Origin: Rufibacter sp. LB8
Lineage (GTDB): Bacteria; Bacteroidota; Bacteroidia; Cytophagales; Hymenobacteraceae
Length of the DNA stretch: 64,000 nucleotides
Direction of reading: 5' to 3'
Assembly: GCF_014876185.1 (NCBI RefSeq)
Contig: NZ_JADALJ010000001.1
Coordinates: 1,240,001-1,304,000 of the forward strand
Both the position numbers and the translations under genes were made by a program. Numbering within the stretch: position 1 is the stretch's first letter; each line of letters begins with the position of its first letter. Shown here one piece after another: positions 52,259-60,116 of this stretch. The notes under the pieces are model-generated. The model worked only from the letters and a program-made list of their open reading frames with translations. It had not been told where the DNA came from and made no database searches.

Positions 52259-52891
52259 TTAGTTCGTCTTTTTAAGGAGTTCCTCCACGGCTGCCTGGTG
52301 GGCGGGTTTTATGGAAATCAGGACCACGCCGTTCTTACCGTTGGCCTCATAGAGCGCGGTGGCCGCTTCGCTTTTCAGCACGTCAATGGATTGGATCCAC
52401 TCTGGGTTGATGGTTTTTAACATTTCCTGCTTGAGGGCAATGTCGCCGGTGGGTGATTTTACCAGGTACAAGGGACTTTTATCAGAAATTGGCCCGACAG
52501 AATTTTTGAGCGTTATGGTTTTAGGACGTATTGCAGCGGCAACTTTACTATCATTTTCACTTTTGGCTTTCCAAACGGTGACCGCATCAGTTTTCATTTC
52601 AATGACAATGGCGCCATCTTTCGCCTTTTCCCCATAAAGGTCTACGGCAGATTTTCCTTTGAAAACCTGGATGGACTCAATCTGATCTGGGTTAATAGCG
52701 CGCAATTCAGATTCACTGACAGGTTTCTCGCCTTGTTCTGTTTTAACTATTATATAAGGCTTGGCCGCTGCATTCTATCTATTTCTGATAAGTATTTTGC
52801 CATTGTCATCTAGGGTTGCGTGGTGCTGCGCTTGGCCAGCAGTGGCCCCTAGCATGAACAAGGCAATAAGGAAGGAGGACGTTTTAGCCAT
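52259..52891 (-). pseudogene. Secreted protein with two TonB-plug-like units, interrupted by an in-frame amber codon
   Basis: From the ATG at 52891 the frame gives a signal peptide (MAKTSSFLIALFMLGATAGQAQ) and 16 further residues, then TAG at 52775-52777. The same frame then stays open for 171 codons: NAAAKPYIIVKTEQGEKPVSESELRAINPDQIESIQVFKGKSAVDLYGEKAKDGAIVIEMK, a plug-like unit, and a second one, LKTINPEWIQSIDVLKSEAATALYEANGKNGVVLISIK. No ATG, GTG or TTG lies just behind the TAG that would leave the first unit whole. One base change therefore breaks an otherwise intact ~210-codon gene. It may be a fresh pseudogene, or some read-through may occur. Function of plug-only proteins is unknown. 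Confidence 0.8.
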
Positions 52892-52927
52892 GCCGGTGGT
52901 GGTATAATAAGTTTTTATAAAAGCAAT

Positions 52928-53437
52928 CTACACTTTTACGCGTTCACTTAAAAATGGAATCCAGGCGTGGTCCAGTTCTTGAATGCTGGCGCGCAGAAAA
53001 GAGACCAGCGTGGGTTTATAGGGCTTTCGGTAGAGTTTCATTTCCATTTCCTCCGGGGTGCGGTCGCCTTTTCTGGAGTTGCAGCGGCCACAGGCCGTGA
53101 TGAGGTTGTACCAGGTGCTTTCGCCGCCTCGGCTGCGCGGAATTAAATGGTCTAGGGTGAGGTTGCGGGTGGCGCCACAGTACTGGCACTGGTGACCGTC
53201 ACGGCGCATGATGTTCTGGCGGGTGAGCGAAATGCCTTTGTAAGGCACGCGCACGTAGCGGTACAGCCTGATGACCAGCGGCCGGGGAAACGTTTTGGAG
53301 ATGGTCCGGAGCCCGTTCAACACATCTTGGGCTATCAGTTCAGCTTTCTCCAGGTACAGCAACACAAAGGCCTTGTGCAGCGTGCAGGTGGCAATGGCTG
53401 AATAATCCTGGTTCAGTAAGAGTACCTTATCTTTCAT
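52928..53437 (-). CDS. HNH endonuclease family protein
   Basis: 169 residues. The HNH/zinc region has C84-Q-Y-C87, LTLDHLIPRSRGG with H97, and ACGRCNSRKGDR with C116 and C119, so the zinc knuckle and catalytic His are present. The N-terminal half (VLLLNQDYSAIATCTLHKAFVLLYLEKAEL) is typical of the stand-alone HNH proteins found widely in Bacteroidota. It probably nicks or cuts DNA, but its cellular role is unknown and no restriction or phage genes are beside it. It ends in TAG. Confidence 0.9.
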   Translation of the reverse strand: MKDKVLLLNQDYSAIATCTLHKAFVLLYLEKAELIAQDVLNGLRTISKTFPRPLVIRLYRYVRVPYKGISLTRQNIMRRDGHQCQYCGATRNLTLDHLIPRSRGGESTWYNLITACGRCNSRKGDRTPEEMEMKLYRKPYKPTLVSFLRASIQELDHAWIPFLSERVKV

Positions 53438-53532
53438 ACGCTTCCCGGGTGAGTGATTGCTTTGGGTAAGATACGAAAAATCTTAAAGCAAAGGCATACC
53501 TGCCTGAGCACCAGGCCGCCAAGAAGTTTTTT

Positions 53533-54309
53533 CTAAGACAAGATGCGTTTGATAATGCGTAGTTTGTGCGAATACCGCTTGCGCTCGCGGTGGTAAATGC
53601 CGTGGTGGTCCAGGGGGTCTATGCGCACTTCGCCGGAGGCATGAATGATTTTCTGGTCTTCCAGCACAATGCCCACGTGAATGATGCGGCCTTCATCATT
53701 GTCAAAAAAAGCCACATCGCCGGGACGGGCCTGGCTCACGAAATGGACTTCATGGCCGTGCACCACCTGCTGGTACGCGTCTCTCCTTAGTTGGTGGCCG
53801 CATACGCCGTACACCTGCTGCACAAACCCAGAGCAGTCAATTCCGAACACCGATTTCCCACCCCACACATATGGGGCTTTCAGAAACTGAAGGGCAATCT
53901 TCTGCAGAAAATTCTCGCGGTACGGCAAGGCTGGGTTTGAGGCCCGACCGTTGTACACCAGCCGCTCTTCTCCCACTCTCAGGTTGATTCCGTCAAAAAA
54001 CGGCAGCACACTTCCCAGGCCAATTGGTGTCACGCCGTCTGGCCCACTCACGGTCTGGATAAGATCCATGGACCGTGGGTGCTTCACGTCAAGCCATTCC
54101 TGAAAATAGGCTTCTGTTACGGTGAAATGCTGTTTCAGGTCAATCCAGCCTTCATAGTCATCCAGAGCGTTGCGCACCTGCAGCCATTTTTCCTGGGTCT
54201 GGAGCACTTCATAGCACTCGCCAAACACCAGCTGCGAAATCTGCTCGCTTTTGTCAGAAGGTTCCCGGCGTACCGGCACCAGGCTCAGTTTACAAATCCC
54301 GAAGTTCAA
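53533..54309 (-). CDS. NlpC/P60 (C40) family peptidase with SH3-like N-terminal region
   Basis: 258 residues. The first ~65 residues form an SH3-like fold (VPVRREPSDKSEQISQLVFGECYEVLQTQEKWLQVR), followed by a linker domain and then the C40 catalytic domain: Cys159 in YVWGGKSVFGIDCSGFVQQVYG and His211 in RIIHVGIVLEDQKIIHASG. It cleaves peptide bonds in peptidoglycan stem peptides, typically gamma-D-Glu-DAP. No signal peptide is apparent, so it may act on recycled muropeptides in the cytoplasm, like YkfC; this would fit the dipeptide epimerase unit at 57.9-61.6 kb. Confidence 0.9.
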   Translation of the reverse strand: MNFGICKLSLVPVRREPSDKSEQISQLVFGECYEVLQTQEKWLQVRNALDDYEGWIDLKQHFTVTEAYFQEWLDVKHPRSMDLIQTVSGPDGVTPIGLGSVLPFFDGINLRVGEERLVYNGRASNPALPYRENFLQKIALQFLKAPYVWGGKSVFGIDCSGFVQQVYGVCGHQLRRDAYQQVVHGHEVHFVSQARPGDVAFFDNDEGRIIHVGIVLEDQKIIHASGEVRIDPLDHHGIYHRERKRYSHKLRIIKRILS

Positions 54310-54401
54310 GGTCGTTTATTGTGCTAATTGATGAATGTGCTGATGTGTTATTTGAATGCTGAAGCAATTTCTGAATTTCTGGGAGAATATCTACAAGGCA
54401 A

Positions 54402-54443
54402 TTCCGTTTTCGGGCTCATTTCTGGAAATGGAGCCGAAAACAG
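54402..54443. repeat. Intergenic palindrome (IPR) copy 23, partly decayed
   Basis: ATTCCGTTTTCGGGCTCATT arm, right arm AATGGAGCCGAAAACAG, upstream of the peptidase gene. Confidence 0.85.
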
Positions 54444-54491
54444 GGAGTTGTTATTATTAATTGTTTGCCCTATTCAACATCATTTGCCAAC

Positions 54492-54864
54492 CGCGGATTC
54501 TCCCCTTGAGGGGAGCGTAGAGGGGTGTTTGTGGCAGCGAGAGTAGCTCTGCAGAGAGATTTTTACCCTGGAGAGCATATCACAAAAGTGATTTTTCACG
54601 CATATCGTCCCCCTTTGAAGGGGGTTGGGGGATGATTTACATTGAAGATAAAATTCATTCCCGCGAATCGTTCTAAATCGTTCCATTCCTGAAGCTGATG
54701 TTTCTTCCACGTGCTTGATCATCCCCCTACCCCCTTCAAAGGGGGACGAAATGCGTGGTAATCAAGAATGCGGAAGGGCATATGCGATACGCCCCTACAG
54801 AATGCAATGCGTAAATCAGCAGAAGGTAACAGCCCTAAAACGTTCCTCAAGGGGAGAATCTGCG
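54492..54864. repeat. Nested inverted-repeat element (about 370 bp)
   Basis: Outer arms 54492-54511 and 54845-54864 match at 19 of 20 bases (GATTCTCCCCTTGAGG core). Inner arms 54606-54636 and 54717-54748 match nearly fully (CCCCCTTTGAAGGGGG core). No open frame inside is convincing. The layout resembles a MITE-like element or two repeats nested by insertion. Confidence 0.7.
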
Positions 54865-54975
54865 TTTAGTTACGGTCTGTTATGTTCGCCCACATGGTCC
54901 TTTCAGGATGACAAAAAGTGGTATAATATCAGGAAAACAATTCCTAATTCTTAATTCCTAATTCTTGATCCCTAA

Positions 54976-55449
54976 TTAAAATCGCTCTCTCGCCATTTCA
55001 CGTTTCACGTCGCGTTCTTTGATGTCTTCGCGTTTGTCATAGAGTTTCTTGCCTTTGGCCAGGGCGATGTCTACTTTGGCGAAGCCGCGGTCGCTGATGA
55101 AGAGACGCGTAGGGATGATGGTGACGCCTTGTTCCGTGATACCTTCCCGCAGTTGCTTGAGTTCGCGTTTGTTGAGCAGAAGTTTGCGCTCACGGGTGGG
55201 TTCATGGTTGTAGTGCGTGCCCTCAGTGTATTTGGAGATGGTGGCCTGCAGCAGAAACAGTTCGTTGCCGTTGAACACGCAGTAGCCGTCGGCCAGGTTT
55301 ACGTTGCCTTCACGAATGGATTTTATTTCGGTGCCTTTGAGCATGATGCCCGCCGTGTATTTGGCCAGGAACTGGTATTCATAGGAAGCCCGCCGGTTAG
55401 AAATGTTCACCGATTTCTGGAGCCTGTCTTTGTCTTTCGCTTTCGCCAT
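54976..55449 (-). CDS. smpB: SsrA-binding protein SmpB
   Basis: 157 residues, standard length. VNISNRRASYEYQFLAKYTAGIMLKGTEIKSIREGNVNLADGYCVFNGNELFLLQATISKY is the OB-fold tmRNA-binding core; the basic tail KGKKLYDKREDIKERDVKREMARERF is the part that enters the ribosomal A site. With tmRNA it rescues stalled ribosomes. The tmRNA gene itself was not found in the window. It is directly adjacent to the thioesterase gene (stop at 55450). Confidence 0.97.
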   Translation of the reverse strand: MAKAKDKDRLQKSVNISNRRASYEYQFLAKYTAGIMLKGTEIKSIREGNVNLADGYCVFNGNELFLLQATISKYTEGTHYNHEPTRERKLLLNKRELKQLREGITEQGVTIIPTRLFISDRGFAKVDIALAKGKKLYDKREDIKERDVKREMARERF

Positions 55450-55845
55450 TTAGGATTGTCTGTGCATCAAAAGTGCGCGTAACTTCTCTTTTTTCAAAAT
55501 CTTCTGCCCGGTTTGGCCGGTGGCCACCAGCCTATCGCCCGCTTTCACCTGAATTTCGCAGAGCAACTGATTGCCTTTCAGTTCCTGGTAAACAGCCGTT
55601 ATGTGCAAGGTTTCGCCTAAAAATGCGGGGCTTTGGTGGTCAATGTGCAGCATGGTGCCAATGCCTTCCTCGTCCTCCTTTATCATCTCCAGCACAAACA
55701 GGCGACTGGCCCATTCCATGGCCTGCGCTAAGGCAAATGTAGAGCAAACGTTATGCACCAAACCGCTCTCAAACTGTGCGAAATCTGCCGGAGTAACCGT
55801 TTTCTGGTACGTTTTAATATCGCCGGTCTTGAAAAGCTGCTTCAT
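55450..55845 (-). CDS. Hotdog-fold thioesterase family protein
   Basis: 131 residues. The features VTPADFAQFESGLVHNVCSTFALAQAMEWASRLFVLEMIKEDEEGIGTMLHIDHQSPAFLGETLHITAVYQEL match the single hotdog fold of FlK-like acyl-CoA thioesterases, with a likely catalytic Glu in the central helix and a His in HIDH. The substrate is not known. It is cotranscribed with smpB, a conserved pairing I cannot confirm. Confidence 0.82.
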   Translation of the reverse strand: MKQLFKTGDIKTYQKTVTPADFAQFESGLVHNVCSTFALAQAMEWASRLFVLEMIKEDEEGIGTMLHIDHQSPAFLGETLHITAVYQELKGNQLLCEIQVKAGDRLVATGQTGQKILKKEKLRALLMHRQS

Positions 55846-55886
55846 GGTGCCAGGGCTTGGGCCGCGAAGTTCATCAAATTTTTAAA

Positions 55887-55935
55887 CCAAAACAGCCTGG
55901 CCCCACACATTTGCGCTGGGCCAGGCTGTTTTTAT
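55887..55935 (-). terminator. Terminator after the small disordered protein gene
   Basis: AAACAGCCTGGCCC pairs with GGGCCAGGCTGTTT around a ~15-nt loop; T-rich on both strands. It faces both directions but only the minus strand has a gene ending here. Confidence 0.85.
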
Positions 55936-55948
55936 CCTGAGAGATACC

Positions 55949-56167
55949 TTAGTGGCTTCCGGCGGAACTGCCTTCTTCCTGGCCGCCGTCTTCAGAACTT
56001 ACGCCGCCTTTGCGTCCGCCGCCATCAGAAGTCACGCGTAAGTTTTGCGCAATATCTGAGGTGTCACCGTTGATGGGCTCGTTGGTGGAGGCTTTGGTAT
56101 TGCTGGTCTCCGGTTTGCCTAGTTTCTCGTTGCGGTCGTCTCGGTTTTTATTGGTTTCGTTGGCCAT
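55949..56167 (-). CDS. Small hydrophilic, probably disordered protein
   Basis: 72 residues, MANETNKNRDDRNEKLGKPE at the start and a Gly/Ser-rich end (SDGGGRKGGVSSEDGGQEEG). It has no hydrophobic core, signal peptide or known domain. An ATG start, a stop just before a strong terminator, and codon-like composition support a real gene. Similar short acidic/glycine-rich proteins in the phylum are uncharacterised and sometimes stress-related; that link is only an impression. Confidence 0.65.
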   Translation of the reverse strand: MANETNKNRDDRNEKLGKPETSNTKASTNEPINGDTSDIAQNLRVTSDGGGRKGGVSSEDGGQEEGSSAGSH

Positions 56168-56259
56168 CGTTTTGTCAGGTTAAGTTTGAATACTTTTCTA
56201 ACAGATACGGCGAAATTTCATCTTTAGATACCTAACCAACTTTCTTATACTTCATAAAA

Positions 56260-56302
56260 GCTGTTTTCGGCTTCATTTCTGAAAACAAGCCAAAAAACGG
56301 AA
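56260..56302. repeat. Intergenic palindrome (IPR) copy 24, decayed
   Basis: AGCTGTTTTCGGCTTCATTT with right arm AAACAAGCCAAAAAACGG, 4 bp beyond the stop of the minus-strand membrane protein gene. Confidence 0.7.
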
Positions 56303-56305
56303 ATC

Positions 56306-57538
56306 TTAATAGAAGAACAGGTACGCCAGCAAAATAGCCGCAATCACACCGGCCAAATCAGCGAGCAAACCGCAGGTGAGCGCATACCGCGTCTTGCGCA
56401 CGCCCACCGACCCAAAATACACCGCCAAGATATAGAACGTAGTCTCGGTGGAGCCCTGAATGGTAGAAGCCACGCGGCCCACAAACGAATCTACGCCGTA
56501 GGTGTTCAGCGTTTCCACCATGAGTCCACGGGCCCCGCTTCCGCTCAGCGGTTTCATGAAAGCCACCGGCAACGCTTCCACAAAATCTGTGTTCATGCCC
56601 GTAAAACTGAAAAGATAGCCCAGCCCGTCCACCAGCATGTCCAGCGCGCCCGACACCCGGAACACGCCAATAGCCACCAGAATAGCCACCAAGTACGGAA
56701 TAATGGTGATGGCCGTGGAGAAACCCTCCTTCGCTCCTTCAATAAAAGCCTCGTACACATTCACTTTCCTGACCAATGCCAAGGCAATAAACGACACGAT
56801 GATGGTGAACAGAATCACGTTGCTGGCTACCTGCGAAATGATACTTATCTGCTCCTGACTAATGGTGCTGAAATAATAAATCAGCCCAATGATAAAGAGC
56901 AAAACGGTACCCAGATACGCCAGAATCACGGGGTTGAGCAGGTTAATACGCTGGTAAAGTGCTACGGTAATCAAGCCCACCGTAGTGGAGAAAAACGTGG
57001 CCAGCAGAATAGGAATGAAGATATCTGACGGGTCTGCCGCGCCCAACTGCGCCCTGAACACCATAATACTGATGGGAATAATGGTCAGGCCCGACGTGTT
57101 GAGCACCAAGAACATAATCTGCGCGTTGCTGGCCGTTTCCTTCTCTGGGTTGAGTTCCTGCATCTCCTTCATGGCTTTCAAACCCAAAGGCGTAGCCGCG
57201 TTGTCCAGCCCCAGCATGTTGGCCGAAAAGTTCATCAAGATAGAACCGAACACCGGGTGATTCTTAGGCAATTCCGGGAACAGACGGTTGAAGAACGGCC
57301 CCACTAACTTCGCAAATATGGCGATGATGCCGCCCCTCTCTCCCACTTTCATCAAGCCCAGCCACAGCGTCATCACGCCGGTGAGGCCCAATGAAATCTC
57401 GAAGCCGGTTTTGGCGTTGTCAAAGGTGCTGGTGACCATCTTCTGAAAAATCTCGATGTCCTGGAAAAAGATAAGCCGAAAAAGCGCAATGCAGAACGCG
57501 ATGATGAAAAACGCCGCCCACAGATAATTTAAGACCAT
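56306..57538 (-). CDS. Nucleoside-recognition (Gate) domain membrane protein, SpmA/SpmB fusion type
   Basis: 410 residues with about ten membrane segments. The N-terminal half corresponds to SpmA (AKTGFEISLGLTGVMTLWLGLMKVGERGGI, NMLGLDNAATPLGLKAMKEMQELNPEKETASNAQIMFLVLNTSGLTIIPISIM), the C-terminal half to SpmB (AIGVFRVSGALDMLVDGLGYL, ALPVAFMKPLSGSGARGLMVETLNTYGVDSFVGRVASTIQGSTETTFYILAVYFGSVG). In Bacilli these two are separate spore maturation proteins; non-sporulating bacteria have fused or paired forms, perhaps transporters. Substrate unknown. Confidence 0.9.
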   Translation of the reverse strand: MVLNYLWAAFFIIAFCIALFRLIFFQDIEIFQKMVTSTFDNAKTGFEISLGLTGVMTLWLGLMKVGERGGIIAIFAKLVGPFFNRLFPELPKNHPVFGSILMNFSANMLGLDNAATPLGLKAMKEMQELNPEKETASNAQIMFLVLNTSGLTIIPISIMVFRAQLGAADPSDIFIPILLATFFSTTVGLITVALYQRINLLNPVILAYLGTVLLFIIGLIYYFSTISQEQISIISQVASNVILFTIIVSFIALALVRKVNVYEAFIEGAKEGFSTAITIIPYLVAILVAIGVFRVSGALDMLVDGLGYLFSFTGMNTDFVEALPVAFMKPLSGSGARGLMVETLNTYGVDSFVGRVASTIQGSTETTFYILAVYFGSVGVRKTRYALTCGLLADLAGVIAAILLAYLFFY

Positions 57539-57600
57539 TGAAAAAAAGGTTTGCTAGGTTGGGTAGAAAGGTTGAAGTGCGGAAGATACACATCTGCCTC

Positions 57601-57638
57601 AAAAAAACCGCCGACCTGTAATAAGACCGGCGGTTTTG
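57601..57638. terminator. Hairpin AAACCGCCG / CGGCGGTTT
   Basis: Stem of about 9-12 bp flanked by A7 on the left and T4 on the right, upstream of the SpmA/SpmB-like gene and far downstream of the epimerase. It may terminate on the minus strand, where the T7 run would follow. Confidence 0.7.
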
Positions 57639-57683
57639 ATAGGTAAATTTACTAAAGGAGATATTTCTCACGAGGAAAAAAAT

Positions 57684-57726
57684 GCGTTTCTGGCCTCGTT
57701 TCTGGAAATGAAGCCGAAAACGGAAA
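57684..57726. repeat. Intergenic palindrome (IPR) copy 25, decayed
   Basis: ATGCGTTTCTGGCCTCGTTT with right arm AAATGAAGCCGAAAACGG. Confidence 0.7.
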
Positions 57727-57735
57727 CCGAGAAAT

Positions 57736-57841
57736 CCCCTCTCCCCCAGGGAGAGGGTTAGGGTGAGGGTGTAAGCATTTCAATTAAAGGTTTACTCCAA
57801 AATTTCTCCCTCATCCTAACCTTCTCCCAGAGGGAGAAGGG
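57736..57841. repeat. Inverted repeat of purine/pyrimidine-rich arms
   Basis: Left arm 57736-57769 (CCCCTCTCCC...GGGAGAGGG) and right arm 57808-57841 are largely complementary; each arm is itself a small hairpin. A similar style of element occurs at 54492-54864. Confidence 0.7.
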
Positions 57842-57851
57842 ACGGGGCCGT

Positions 57852-57895
57852 TGCGTTTTCAGCTTTATTTGCAAAACAGAGCCCGAAAACGGAAA
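57852..57895. repeat. Intergenic palindrome (IPR) copy 26, partly decayed
   Basis: TGCGTTTTCAGCTTTATTTG with right arm AACAGAGCCCGAAAACGG, 15 bp beyond the stop of the dipeptide epimerase gene. Confidence 0.75.
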
Positions 57896-57909
57896 CACAA
57901 GCCTTGCCT

Positions 57910-58989
57910 TTACACCAACTCCGCCAAACGCTCCACGCCCAAACCAATTTTGCCGTTGGGGCGCATGATGCCGTTTTCAATGGTAAATCCACCAGAAACC
58001 ACGTCACGGGCCAAATCCAAACTTCCGTCTAAGTCAATGTATTTGGTGTTGGCGCAGGAGAAGGCGGCGTGCAAAGCGGCGCTGATGCTCACAATGCTTT
58101 CATCGTTGCAACCCCACATCAAATCAATGTCTGAGAGGTTGGCCACGGTGGCAATCTGCCGCGCTGCGTACACACCGCCGCACTTCATCAATTTAATGTT
58201 GAAGATGCCGCAGGCGCGCGGCGCAGATGCCAATTTAAACGCATCATACGGGCTCAGCAATGATTCATCGGCGGCTACCAGGTCTTTCACGGCGGCGGGC
58301 AGGGCGCGTAAATCGTCAATGTTGGCAGCTTTGAGCGGCTGCTCAATCAATTCAATGTTAAGATTAGCAGACCGGGCGCAGAAGGTTTCCAGGTCAGTGG
58401 CGGTGTAGCCTTGGTTGGCGTCAATCCTGATGGTGACTTTCTGCCCGAACACTTCGCGCAACTTCACCAGACGCTCCAAATCCTGCTCCACGGTTTCGCC
58501 GGTTTTCACCTTTAAATGCGTAAAGCCACGGCCCACGTATTCCTCGGCTTCCTCCACTGTTTCGGCTACATTTTTTATCCCGATGGTGATGCTGGTGGGC
58601 AGTTCTTTCAATTGCTGGCCTAAGAAAGAAACCAGTGGCACGCCCAGGTACTTGCTGAACAAATCATGCAGGGCAATATCCAGCGCGGCGCGGGCGGCGG
58701 GGTTCTTTGGGAATTTAACGGCCAGTTCCTCGCAGAGCAATTGGTACTCGCGCAGGTCGCGGCCTTTGAGCCATTCCAGATTCTCGGGTTGCAGGGCGGC
58801 CCAGGTGGAAGACAGCGCCTCGCCCACCACTTCTTTGCTGGGGTTGCCAGCACCAATGCCGGTCAACCCGTTTTCGGCCACCAGTTCCACCAGCACATTC
58901 TCTACCGCAGAAACAGTTTTAAACGCGATGGTGTACGGACGCGTGAGTTCTAAATCTGCTTTCCAGACGTTGATTTCTTTTATCTTCAT
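57910..58989 (-). CDS. Dipeptide epimerase (L-Ala-D/L-Glu epimerase type, enolase superfamily)
   Basis: 359 residues. The capping domain begins KINVWKADLELTRPYTIAFKTVSAVENVLVEL; the barrel carries the base pair motif KVKTG (near residue 160), metal ligands in IRIDANQGYT, ELIEQPLKA and VAADESLLSP, and the second base Lys in FNIKLMKCGG. This is the layout of L-Ala-D/L-Glu epimerases, which convert L-Ala-D-Glu from recycled murein to L-Ala-L-Glu. It overlaps the DUF1611 gene by 4 bp, and an M14 peptidase lies upstream, so the three form an operon around peptide recycling. Specificity for other dipeptides is possible. Confidence 0.9.
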   Translation of the reverse strand: MKIKEINVWKADLELTRPYTIAFKTVSAVENVLVELVAENGLTGIGAGNPSKEVVGEALSSTWAALQPENLEWLKGRDLREYQLLCEELAVKFPKNPAARAALDIALHDLFSKYLGVPLVSFLGQQLKELPTSITIGIKNVAETVEEAEEYVGRGFTHLKVKTGETVEQDLERLVKLREVFGQKVTIRIDANQGYTATDLETFCARSANLNIELIEQPLKAANIDDLRALPAAVKDLVAADESLLSPYDAFKLASAPRACGIFNIKLMKCGGVYAARQIATVANLSDIDLMWGCNDESIVSISAALHAAFSCANTKYIDLDGSLDLARDVVSGGFTIENGIMRPNGKIGLGVERLAELV

Positions 58990-60059
58990 ACGGCGGCTTC
59001 TTCCTTCACTACCACTTCTTTCACCAGGTCAATGATGCGGTCCACGCCGTCTTCCAGCGGAAGAATTACCGGCAGATTCAACTCGGCTTCATATTGCTGT
59101 TGGTAGGCGCGGGCTTCCTCCAGAGAAAGTCCGGCGGTATTCAACGTCACGGCAATCACTTGGGCGCCATAGAGTTCTATCAACTGAATCTCCGTGGAGA
59201 TGGGTGGAATCTTGATGCCCATCGTTTCATTGTCATCGAAGAAAATACGGGCAGGCGCATGCTGCAACACCACGTATTTCATTTGGCCAGACACCAGATA
59301 TTCAGAGCCACACGGGCCGCTGGGATTGCGCAAAGCCGCCTGACCTTCCACAAAAAATACGTCGGGTTGGTGCTCTTCATAGCTGGCCAACAGCGCGTGC
59401 TCCAGTTCGCCGGACACGAAATCATTGTAGGTAGAATCCAGGATGAAGCCTTTGCCCCTGCCCTGCATCCAGCCGGTTTGGCCGGTGAAAATCATTTGGG
59501 CTTTGAGACCAGCGGCCTCGGCGGCTTGGGTCAAAAGGCGCGTGGTGGTGCGTTTGCCCATGCGTACATCGGTTCCTAGCACGGCCACGCGCGGGGCGGG
59601 CAGGTCTTTGATTTTACCGGTCCAGAAATGGAGTTCGCTCTTGGGTTTGGGCTTGCGCACGTCAATTATTTGCACGTTGTGTTGCTTGGCGAGGTCCGCC
59701 AAATCTGGCATGTCAGAGATGTACTCGTGTAGACCGCTCACAATGTTGATGCCGTTTCCCATGGCTTCGGCCACGGTGGTTTTCATGGTGGCGGGCAGCT
59801 TGCCGCCCTTCGGGGCGATGCCCACCAGGCAGTATTGCGCCGTTTCCGGGCTCTGTTTCAGAAACGAAGCCAAATCTGGGTACACCGGAATGTTGCGATG
59901 GGTACCGTCTACCACCTCGCCGGCGTCTTTGCCCGCCGAGACGTGGTCAATAACGCCAATGATGTTGTAGCGCTCTGTGCCCCTGATAAGGCCATGGGCA
60001 GTTTTGGCGGGATAATGATGTAAGAGCCCGTCGGTGAGAATGATGGCATTTCCGTCCAT
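58986..60059 (-). CDS. DUF1611 domain-containing P-loop protein
   Basis: 357 residues. The N-terminal part (NAIILTDGLLHHYPAKTAHGLIRGTERYNIIGVIDHVSAG) is Rossmann-like; the C-terminal part has RVAVLGTDVRMGKRTTTRLLTQAAEAAGLKAQMIFTGQTGWMQGRG, a P-loop-like nucleotide site, then VFFVEGQAALRNPSGP. Archaeal and bacterial DUF1611 proteins are unassigned; neighbours of this type suggest ligase or kinase work on amino-acid derivatives. It is coupled to the dipeptide epimerase by ATGA overlap, so a role in the same peptide pathway is inferred. Confidence 0.88.
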   Translation of the reverse strand: MDGNAIILTDGLLHHYPAKTAHGLIRGTERYNIIGVIDHVSAGKDAGEVVDGTHRNIPVYPDLASFLKQSPETAQYCLVGIAPKGGKLPATMKTTVAEAMGNGINIVSGLHEYISDMPDLADLAKQHNVQIIDVRKPKPKSELHFWTGKIKDLPAPRVAVLGTDVRMGKRTTTRLLTQAAEAAGLKAQMIFTGQTGWMQGRGKGFILDSTYNDFVSGELEHALLASYEEHQPDVFFVEGQAALRNPSGPCGSEYLVSGQMKYVVLQHAPARIFFDDNETMGIKIPPISTEIQLIELYGAQVIAVTLNTAGLSLEEARAYQQQYEAELNLPVILPLEDGVDRIIDLVKEVVVKEEAAV

Positions 60060-60116
60060 AATGGTAAAGAGGTTTAGGGAATAGCGTTTGGTTTCGTTAG
60101 TCAGGTTGAATTTGAA

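Noticed and set aside
16744-52891. Genome-wide reassignment of TAG to an amino acid
   Set aside because: Several intact genes end in TAG at the expected family length (12058, 52928), so TAG works as a stop.
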